A DNA stretch of 64,000 bases from Pseudolysinimonas sp051954455 (GTDB lineage Bacteria > Actinomycetota > Actinomycetes > Actinomycetales > Microbacteriaceae): assembly GCF_051954455.1 (NCBI RefSeq), contig NZ_JBQCHS010000024.1, positions 62,001-126,000 of the forward strand. Direction: 5' to 3'. Made by a program: the position numbers and the translations under genes. This document shows, piece by piece, positions 58,249 to 64,000 of the stretch (its first letter is position 1; every line of letters starts with the position of its first letter). The notes under the pieces are model-generated. The model searched no databases. It was not told the origin of the DNA and was given only the letters and a program-made list of their open reading frames with translations.

Positions 58249-59182
58249 GCTCGTAGAGCACGCGTCGCCGCGGGAACTCGCTCACGCCCCAGAGCCGCCC
58301 GGCCGCGTCGTGCGCGAGGTCCTCCGGCCCGGGCGGCAGCGCGCCCGGATGCCGCGCGAGCGCATCGCGCGGCCCGCGCCACAGGTCGCCCGGGTCGCGC
58401 TCGCCGCGGCTCGCGCTGATCGACCAGACGCCCGCGTCGAGCGCGACGCCCTGCATCGCGGCGATGCCCGGGCAGAAGATCTCGACGATCTCCGCCCGCT
58501 CGTCGTCGATCCGGAGCCGTGCGATCCGGCCGCGGTCGTCCGCGCGGTACTCGCCGGCGACGAGCTCGCCGGGCGCGGCGACGGAGACGAACGAGTACCG
58601 CATCCGCTCCCGCGGCTCGCCCTCGGCGGCGAACTCGGCGTGCTGCGGCAGGACGAGCCGGCGGCCGACGCGGGCGATGTCGCCGAGCCGGAACTCCCGG
58701 ATCCCGCCGAATGTCGCTGCGGCGTACAGGCGGTCGCCCTCGGCCGTCCACGCGATCCCGCCGGCGTGGATCGGCACGGGGGCGGCGGCGCCGTCCGGGC
58801 CCACGGCGACGAGCTCCACGTGCCGGTACCGCGGACGGCGGGCGTCGCCGAGGTCGACCACGGTCACCCGCGACCCGCGGCCGCGCCGCGGGCCCCACGG
58901 CTGCGCGAACCAGCTGACCAGCACGACCGGCCGGCCCTCGTGCGCGCCGACCGAGACGCCCTGCGGCCACCAGTGCGGCGACGCGTGATCCCGGGGCGAC
59001 CAGCGCCAGGCGCGGGCCACGAGCGAGCCCGGAGCCGCCGTCGCGCGGGCCCGTCGTCCGCGCCCGCCGCGCCCGCCCAGCACCCCGGCCAGGCCGACCC
59101 GGACGGCGCCGGCCGGCAGCGTCGCGGGCGACGCGGCGCCCCGGGCGCGGAGCGGGAGCGGGGGACGGTCCACGTGCTCCAT
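58208..59182 (-). CDS. propeller-like protein of unknown function
   Basis: This 324-residue protein has a repeated beta-propeller-like pattern (HAGGIAWTAEGDRLYAA, GGIREFRLGDI). No signal peptide is clear; the N-terminal 50 residues are rich in R and G. I do not recognise the function. The stop lies 41 bp inside the copB 3' end on the opposite strand. ATG 59182 is used; GTG 59173 has GGAG 4 nt upstream. Confidence 0.6.
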   Translation of the reverse strand: MEHVDRPPLPLRARGAASPATLPAGAVRVGLAGVLGGRGGRGRRARATAAPGSLVARAWRWSPRDHASPHWWPQGVSVGAHEGRPVVLVSWFAQPWGPRRGRGSRVTVVDLGDARRPRYRHVELVAVGPDGAAAPVPIHAGGIAWTAEGDRLYAAATFGGIREFRLGDIARVGRRLVLPQHAEFAAEGEPRERMRYSFVSVAAPGELVAGEYRADDRGRIARLRIDDERAEIVEIFCPGIAAMQGVALDAGVWSISASRGERDPGDLWRGPRDALARHPGALPPGPEDLAHDAAGRLWGVSEFPRRRVLYELSDSTASAAAAAR

Positions 59183-59191
59183 ACTCGTGCC

Positions 59192-60124
59192 ATGCCGCCG
59201 AGGACGACGCCGTCGAAGCCGAAACGCGTCGTCGTCGCCATCAATCCGTCGGCCTCGTTCGGCAAGAGCCGCGACGTCGGGCCGGCCCTCGTGCAGACCC
59301 TCCGCGCATCGGGGCACGAGGTCGTGTCGCTGCAGGAGCCGGACTGGGAGTCGCTCGCCGCCTCCGCCCGCGCGGCCGTCGCGCGGCGGCCCGACGCGCT
59401 CGTCGTCGTCGGCGGCGACGGCATGGTCCACCTCGGGGCCAACGTGCTCGCGGGCAAGCGCGTGCCCCTCGGCATCGTGCCCGCGGGCACCGGCAACGAC
59501 ATGGCCCGCTCGCTCGGCATCCCGTACGAGAGCGCGGAGGCCGGGATCCGGGCGTTCGGCGAGGCGCTCGGCCGCGATCCGCGCACGATCGATGCGGCGA
59601 AGGTGCGCTGGACCGATCCCGACGGCGCCCCGCAAGAGCGCTGGGTCGCGTGCGCGATGAGCGCCGGCTTCGACGCCCTGGTCAACGAGCGCGCGAACGG
59701 GATGCGGCATCCGAAGGGTCCGAGCCGCTACACGGTCGCGATCCTCATCGAGCTCGCGCGGCTGCGGAAGGTGCACTACCGGCTCACCCTCGACGACCGG
59801 GTGATCGAGACCGACGCGAGCCTCGTCTCCATCGGCAACGGCGTCTCGCTCGGCGGCGGCATGAAGGTCACGCCGAACGCGGTGCTCGACGACGGGCTGC
59901 TCGACGTCATGATCGTCGACCCGGTGTCGCGGCTGACGTTCCTGCGCCTCTTCCCCAAGGTGTTCTCGGGCGAGCACGTCGGCCTGCCGATCGTGCGGAT
60001 GGAGCGGGCGCGGCGCCTGCGGATCGAGGCGGACGGGATCGTCGTCTACGGCGACGGGGAGCGGCTCGGGCCGACGCCGGTCGACGTCGAGCTCGTGCCC
60101 GGGGCGCTGCGGGTGCTCGTCTAG
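59192..60124 (+). CDS. diacylglycerol/lipid kinase family protein
   Basis: This 310-residue DAGK-type kinase has VVVAINPSASFGKS, VVVGGDGMVHLGANV and VPAGTGNDMARSLG, with the C-terminal part carrying GGGMKVTPNAVLDDGLLDV. It probably phosphorylates a diacylglycerol or related lipid. CATACT lies 6 nt before the ATG and overlaps the start of the divergent gene. Confidence 0.88.
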   Translation: MPPRTTPSKPKRVVVAINPSASFGKSRDVGPALVQTLRASGHEVVSLQEPDWESLAASARAAVARRPDALVVVGGDGMVHLGANVLAGKRVPLGIVPAGTGNDMARSLGIPYESAEAGIRAFGEALGRDPRTIDAAKVRWTDPDGAPQERWVACAMSAGFDALVNERANGMRHPKGPSRYTVAILIELARLRKVHYRLTLDDRVIETDASLVSIGNGVSLGGGMKVTPNAVLDDGLLDVMIVDPVSRLTFLRLFPKVFSGEHVGLPIVRMERARRLRIEADGIVVYGDGERLGPTPVDVELVPGALRVLV

Positions 60125-60135
60125 CCTCCGCGGAC

Positions 60136-60621
60136 CTAGCTCTCGTCGATCCCGCGGTTGCGCCGCCGGGCCTCACGCGGCGCCTTGCCGCCGAGGTACG
60201 ACTCGCCCGACGCCACGTCGATCCCACGCCGGAGCGCACGGCGCCCGATCAGCATCCGGAACCCCATCGAGCTGCGGTTGCTGAGCGTGACGTCGGTGCG
60301 GATGGTGCGGTCGAGCAGCACGATCCGCATCCGCACGACGATGCGCTCCTGCACCTGCCCGTTGGAGCTGCGCACGTTGCGCCGGTCGTGCACCGGCAGC
60401 TCGACGAGGACGCTGTCCTCGGTGGAGTCCTGCCACGGCCGCACGCGGAAGCGCACCCAGTCCTCGCCGTCGCGGTCGAACGTGCGGATGCTCGACGCGT
60501 GCAGCGAGGAGGTCTGCGCGCCGGTGTCGAGCTTGGCCTTGATCCACGGCACGCCGATGTCCGGCAGCTGCACCCACTCGCGCCACCCGGCGCGGGTGTT
60601 TGAATGAGTCGACGGGCTCAC
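60136..60621 (-). CDS. RimB-like retropepsin protease (PF05618 type)
   Basis: This 161-residue protein of the ATP-dependent zinc protease/RimB family has a retropepsin-like active site in KAKLDTGAQTSSLHA (DTG, residues about 29-43), VRFRVRPWQDS and FRMLIGRRAL. In Pseudomonas RimB trims glutamate tails that RimK adds to ribosomal protein S6. The divergent rimK 39 bp away supports the same pairing. GTG 60621 is used. Confidence 0.8.
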   Translation of the reverse strand: MSPSTHSNTRAGWREWVQLPDIGVPWIKAKLDTGAQTSSLHASSIRTFDRDGEDWVRFRVRPWQDSTEDSVLVELPVHDRRNVRSSNGQVQERIVVRMRIVLLDRTIRTDVTLSNRSSMGFRMLIGRRALRRGIDVASGESYLGGKAPREARRRNRGIDES

Positions 60622-60660
60622 GCCCCCATCCTGTCAGCGCCGACCGCCCGGAAGTCCCGC

Positions 60661-61854
60661 ATGAAACTCGCGATCCTGTCGCGCGCCCCGCGCGCCTACT
60701 CCACGCAGCGCCTGCGGGCCGCGGCCGATCAGCGCGGGCACGACGTCAAGGTGCTCAACACGCTGCGGTTCGGGATCGACCTCACGGGCGAGGCTCCCGA
60801 CCTGCAGTACCGCGGTCGCCCGCTCTCCGACTACGACGCGGTGCTCCCGCGCATCGGCGCCTCCATCACCTACTTCGGCACCGCGGTCGTCCGCCAGTTC
60901 GAGCAGATGGACGTCTACACGCCCAACACCGCCAACGGGATCTCGAACGCGCGCGACAAGCTGCGGGCCACGCAGATCCTGTCCCGGCACAACATCGGGA
61001 TGCCCGCGACGGCGTTCGTGCGCAACCGCGCCGACGTGCGTCCCGCGATCGAGCTCGTGGGCGGCGCCCCCGTCGTCATCAAGCTGCTCGAGGGCACGCA
61101 GGGGATCGGGGTAATCCTGGCCCCCGAGGTGAAGGTCGCGGAGGCGATCATCGAGACGCTGCAGTCGACGCAGCAGAACGTGCTCATCCAGCGCTTCGTG
61201 AGCGAGAGCCGCGGGCGCGACATCCGCGCGCTCGTCGTCGGCGACCGGGTCGTCGCGGCGATGCGGCGGACGGCGCAGGGCGACGAGTTCCGTTCCAACG
61301 TGCACCGCGGCGGCACCGTGCAGCGCGTCGAGCTCGACCCGGAGTCCGAGCAGGCGGCGGTGCGCTCGGCGCAGATCATGGGTCTCCGCGTCGCGGGCGT
61401 CGACATGCTGGAGGGCCACGACGGGCCGCTCGTCATGGAGGTCAACTCCTCCCCGGGGCTGCAGGGCATCGAGGAGGCCACCCAGCTCGACGTCGCGGGC
61501 GCGATCGTCGACTACATCGCCAATCAGGTGGCGTTCCCCGAGATCGACGTGCGGCAGCGGCTGTCGGTGTCGACCGGGTACGGCGTGGCCGAGATCCTCG
61601 TCCACAACAACGGCGACTTCGTCGGCAAGACGATCGGGGAGTCGAGCCTCGGCGAGCGCGACATCACGGTGCTCACCCTGCACCGTGGCGCGACCGTCAT
61701 CCCCAACCCGCGCAACCGCGTCGCGCTCGAGACGGGCGACCGGCTCCTCTGCTTCGGCAAGCTGGAGGAGATGCGCTCGATGGTGCCCGAGCGGCGCAAG
61801 CGCCGGGCCCGCGTGCGGAGGCTCCCGGCCGAGCCGATCCCCGTCGCGGAGTAG
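60661..61854 (+). CDS. rimK: RimK-family glutamate ligase with C-terminal RCK_C-like domain
   Basis: This 397-residue ATP-grasp ligase matches RimK: MKLAILSRAPRAYSTQRL at the start, VVIKLLEGTQGIGV, RFVSESRGRDIRALVVG and VMEVNSSPGLQGIE. RimK adds glutamate to the S6 C-terminus. E. coli RimK has about 300 residues; here residues about 297-385 add an RCK_C (TrkA_C)-like domain (GYGVAEILVHNNGDFVGKTI, GATVIPNPRNRVAL), which often binds nucleotides such as c-di-AMP. Confidence 0.85.
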   Translation: MKLAILSRAPRAYSTQRLRAAADQRGHDVKVLNTLRFGIDLTGEAPDLQYRGRPLSDYDAVLPRIGASITYFGTAVVRQFEQMDVYTPNTANGISNARDKLRATQILSRHNIGMPATAFVRNRADVRPAIELVGGAPVVIKLLEGTQGIGVILAPEVKVAEAIIETLQSTQQNVLIQRFVSESRGRDIRALVVGDRVVAAMRRTAQGDEFRSNVHRGGTVQRVELDPESEQAAVRSAQIMGLRVAGVDMLEGHDGPLVMEVNSSPGLQGIEEATQLDVAGAIVDYIANQVAFPEIDVRQRLSVSTGYGVAEILVHNNGDFVGKTIGESSLGERDITVLTLHRGATVIPNPRNRVALETGDRLLCFGKLEEMRSMVPERRKRRARVRRLPAEPIPVAE

Positions 61855-61899
61855 GCGGGAGGGCCTCCGCGGGGTGTCGGCGAGGGGTCGCCGGACCTG

Positions 61900-61905
61900 T
61901 ATACT
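61900..61905 (+). promoter_or_regulatory. tRNA-Glu -10 box
   Basis: TATACT lies 18 bp before the tRNA. A GTGTCG at about 61874-61879 is a weak -35 candidate. Confidence 0.55.
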
Positions 61906-61923
61906 CGGTCGAGTTGTCGTGAC

Positions 61924-61999
61924 GGCCCCATCGTATAGTGGCCTAGTACGCCGCCCTCTCACGGCGGTAACGCGGGTTCGAATCCCGCTGGGGTCACCA
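61924..61999 (+). tRNA. tRNA-Glu (anticodon CTC)
   Basis: Acceptor arms GGCCCCA and TGGGGTC, an anticodon loop CT-CTC-AC between CCGCC and GGCGG, and T-arm GGTTCGAATCC define tRNA-Glu. CCA is encoded at 61997-61999, unlike tRNA-Gln above. Confidence 0.95.
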
Positions 62000-62070
62000 A
62001 CGTCGAGGAATGCCCGCGAGGGCTCTCTCCTCGTCTTCGCGGCCGGTCGGCCGGTGTCGTCGGCGGCCGC

Positions 62071-62082
62071 TACCGTGGGCCG
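62071..62082 (+). promoter_or_regulatory. leaderless promoter for the DMT transporter
   Basis: TACCGT (62071-62076) lies 6 nt before GTG 62083. Confidence 0.45.
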
Positions 62083-63015
62083 GTGACCCGCCGCGGACTG
62101 CTCCTCTTCGCCGCACTCGGCGTCGCATGGGGGATCCCGTACCTCCTCATCAAGATCGCGGTCGGCGAGCTGGACCCGGCCATGGTCGTGCTCGGGCGCA
62201 CCGCGATCGGCGCGATCCTGCTGCTGCCGCTCGCCCTCGCGCGGGGCGAGATCCTGCCGGTGCTGCGGCGCTGGCGGCCGCTGCTCGTCTACACGCTCGT
62301 CGAGATCGTGGTGCCGTGGTTCTTCCTGAGCTCGGCCGAGACGCGGCTGCCGAGCTCGACCTCGGGGCTGCTGCTCGCGGCGGTGCCGCTCGTCGGCGTC
62401 GCGGTCGCCTTCCTCTTCGGGCGACCGGAGCGGCTGCACCTCGCGAACTGGCTCGGGATCCTGTTCGGGATGCTGGGCGTCGCCGCACTCGTGGGGCTCG
62501 ACGTCGCCGGCTCCGACCTCATCGGCGTCGCCGAGATCGTCGTCGTCGTGATTGGCTACGCCATCGGACCCGCGATCCTCGCCCGGTGGATGTCCGACCT
62601 GCCGGGCACCGGAGTCGTCGCGAGCTCGCTCGGCATCGCCGCGATCGTCTACGTCCCGGTCGTGCTGCTCACCGGTGCCCTCCCGACCGCGTGGCCGTCG
62701 CCGCCGGTCTGGATCTCGGTGCTGCTGCTCGGCGCGGTCTGCAGCGCGCTCGCGTTCATTCTCATGTTCGCGCTGATCCGTGAGATCGGGCCGATGCGGA
62801 TGACGACCATCACCTACGTCAACCCGGCGGTCGCGATCGTCGCCGGCGCCCTCGTGCTGCACGAGCGGGTGACCGTCTGGACGGTCGTCGGCTTCGTGCT
62901 CGTGCTCGGCGGATCGTTCCTCGTCACGCGCCGTCGGGTCGTGCCGCCTCCGACCCCGGAGGCCGCGCCCGCGACCGGGCCGATCCCGACGTCGGCGCCC
63001 GACGTGCGCGGCTGA
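62083..63015 (+). CDS. DMT-superfamily transporter (EamA)
   Basis: This 310-residue protein has ten predicted helices in two EamA repeats (about 1-140 and 150-295), with GVAWGIPYLLIKIAV at the start and TTITYVNPAVAIVAG near residue 245. The substrate is unknown. The last 20 residues form a polar tail rich in P, A and T. Confidence 0.84.
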   Translation: MTRRGLLLFAALGVAWGIPYLLIKIAVGELDPAMVVLGRTAIGAILLLPLALARGEILPVLRRWRPLLVYTLVEIVVPWFFLSSAETRLPSSTSGLLLAAVPLVGVAVAFLFGRPERLHLANWLGILFGMLGVAALVGLDVAGSDLIGVAEIVVVVIGYAIGPAILARWMSDLPGTGVVASSLGIAAIVYVPVVLLTGALPTAWPSPPVWISVLLLGAVCSALAFILMFALIREIGPMRMTTITYVNPAVAIVAGALVLHERVTVWTVVGFVLVLGGSFLVTRRRVVPPPTPEAAPATGPIPTSAPDVRG

Positions 63016-63058
63016 CAGCGGGCTCGCGGCGGGCGTCCTCGGCGCGTAGCGTCGGGGC

Positions 63059-63256
63059 ATGCTCCCCGCCGCGATCACGATCCCGGGCGGCGGCGACGGG
63101 CTGTGGACCCTGCTGTTCGTGCCGCTCTCCATCGCGCTCGCGGCGGCGGGAGGCGGGATCGGCATCCTCCTCACCCGCCGCCCCCGCGCGGAGCCGGCCC
63201 CGTCCGCCGAGCAGCTGAGCGACCCGGTGCCGCCGGAGCCGGAGGCGGGTCGATGA
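63059..63256 (+). CDS. small membrane protein
   Basis: This 65-residue protein has one membrane helix (about 15-40) and a proline-rich C-terminal tail. TAGCGT (63047-63052) lies 6 nt before the ATG, a leaderless start. It overlaps the repeat-protein gene by 4 bp, so both are made together. The fold and role are unknown. Confidence 0.6.
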   Translation: MLPAAITIPGGGDGLWTLLFVPLSIALAAAGGGIGILLTRRPRAEPAPSAEQLSDPVPPEPEAGR

Positions 63257-63582
63257 GGCGCGAGGAGGTCGGCGATGTCGGCTCGCTCGCCTCGATCGCG
63301 TCCGCGGGGTCGATCGCGAGCGTCGCGTCGGCCGGATCGATCGCCGGCGTCGCGAGCGCGGGCTCCATCGCGAGCATCGCGAGCGCCGGGTCGATCGGGA
63401 GCCTCGCCTCGGCGGGCTCCATCGTGTCCATCGCGTCGGTCGGCTCGATCGGCAGCATCGCGTCGATCGGCGCCGTCGGGCGCGTCGGCGTCATCGGGGG
63501 CATCCCCGTCGGCCGCCTCGCGCTGGGCCTGGCCGCCCGCGCCCTCGCGCGCCGGGGCCGCCCCCGCTATCGTCGGCGCTGA
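63253..63582 (+). CDS. nonapeptide-repeat protein
   Basis: This 109-residue protein consists of seven repeats of nine residues (S11 to G73), consensus SIxSIASAG, then a GRVGVIGGIPVG segment and a basic C-terminal tail (RRGRPRYRRR). The regular small-residue repeats suggest a beta-solenoid. I do not recognise the function. The start overlaps the preceding stop (ATGA). Confidence 0.65.
   Translation: MRREEVGDVGSLASIASAGSIASVASAGSIAGVASAGSIASIASAGSIGSLASAGSIVSIASVGSIGSIASIGAVGRVGVIGGIPVGRLALGLAARALARRGRPRYRRR
63283..63471 (+). repeat. seven tandem 27-bp units
   Basis: The coding repeat of the nonapeptide protein, seven units of 27 bp with variation at several positions. Unit count may vary between strains. 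Confidence 0.8.
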
Positions 63583-63613
63583 CCGGGCCCATCCGGCGCG
63601 AGAGGCGGAGACC

Positions 63614-64000
63614 ATGGCCGGCAGGCGACCGGGAGGCGTGACGCTCGTCGCGATCCTCGTGATCCTCAACGGGCTGCTCGGCGTCCTGGTCGGCGTGCTC
63701 GGCCTCGCCGGCGTCGCGATCGCGGGCGTCCCCGCCCTCGCGGTGCTGCCGGTGATCCCGCTCGTGCTCGGGATCCTGACGTTCCTCGTCGGCATCAGCC
63801 TGCTCCGCGGCGGGCAGATCGCGCGGGGCCTCACGACGGTGGTTCTCGCGATCGACCTGGCGTTCGCCATCTACGGGGTGTTCCAGGCGGTCGTGGCCGG
63901 GGCGGGCGGCGGGTCGCTGTGGTCGCCGATCGTGTCGGGCGTGCTCGCGCTGATCGGCATCGTCCTGCTCTGGACCCGGCGGGCCTCGGCCTTCTTCCGC
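63614..64000 (+). CDS. membrane protein of unknown function (3' end missing)
   Basis: The first 129 residues show four predicted helices (about 8-30, 35-58, 78-98 and 105-122) with VTLVAILVILNGLLGVLVG. No family is recognised. GGAG lies 4 nt before ATG 63614. The gene runs off the window end, so the C-terminus is unseen. Confidence 0.65.
   Translation, partial: MAGRRPGGVTLVAILVILNGLLGVLVGVLGLAGVAIAGVPALAVLPVIPLVLGILTFLVGISLLRGGQIARGLTTVVLAIDLAFAIYGVFQAVVAGAGGGSLWSPIVSGVLALIGIVLLWTRRASAFFR

Noticed and set aside
63283..63471. CRISPR-like array
   Set aside because: The 27-bp units are directly adjacent without spacers and lie in a conserved reading frame.

Overview
This is a very GC-rich window with dense genes, frequent GTG starts, many 1-4 bp gene overlaps and a recurring TAnnnT box 5-9 nt before start codons. 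These traits point to an actinobacterium. The gene set (ilvDBNC, serA-leuB-ilvE, a fumarylacetoacetase-family gene, gltX, tRNA-Gln) suggests the Microbacteriaceae or a close relative. The family assignment comes from remembered gene order and was not tested by alignment.

1-5.0 kb: branched-chain amino acid genes ilvD (5' end missing), ilvB, ilvN and ilvC, closed by a 19-bp hairpin. 5.0-33 kb: a purine-catabolism region inserted between ilvC and serA. It encodes guanine deaminase, a xanthine dehydrogenase with a fused Fe-S/Mo subunit plus FAD subunit and XdhC, uricase, hydroxyisourate hydrolase, OHCU decarboxylase, allantoinase, allantoate amidohydrolase and ureidoglycine-glyoxylate transaminase. 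An amidase with a fused HpxZ-like domain and a formamidase-family enzyme could finish oxalurate and oxamate. Two cofactor genes (a MobA-like nucleotidyltransferase and a ThiF-rhodanese protein) lie in it. A tightly overlapped 12-gene minus-strand operon (25.5 to 14.1 kb) joins uricase, allantoinase and guanine deaminase to an ABC importer, a cytosine-deaminase-like amidohydrolase, an SDR, a GlcD-like flavoenzyme, a creatininase-family protein, a PNPOx-family protein and a methylene-THF-reductase-like protein. A divergent XRE-cupin regulator without a normal start codon faces this operon.

33-46 kb: small membrane proteins, serA, leuB, ilvE, a DUF559/AbiEi-like gene bracketed by related hairpins, a hydrolase, a FAH-family enzyme, transporters, gltX and tRNA-Gln. 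46-50.4 kb: a wall-anchored (LPPTG) phosphoesterase with a downstream lipoprotein, and a GAF histidine kinase. 50.4-54.4 kb: a persulfide-type module (CoA-disulfide reductase-rhodanese fusion, two rhodaneses, CstR-type repressor) followed by a ClC transporter. 54.4-58.3 kb: an MBL-fold hydrolase, an F420-reductase-like protein, and a CsoR-type repressor overlapping a CopB-type metal ATPase. Four CsoR/CstR-type operators lie across these two stretches.

58.2-64 kb: a propeller-like protein, a diacylglycerol-kinase-family protein, a divergent RimB-like protease and RimK ligase pair in which RimK carries a C-terminal RCK_C-like domain, tRNA-Glu, a DMT transporter, a small membrane protein, a nonapeptide-repeat protein and a membrane protein cut by the window end.

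No gene-free stretch exceeds 300 bp. I saw no rRNA, IS element, prophage or CRISPR array.
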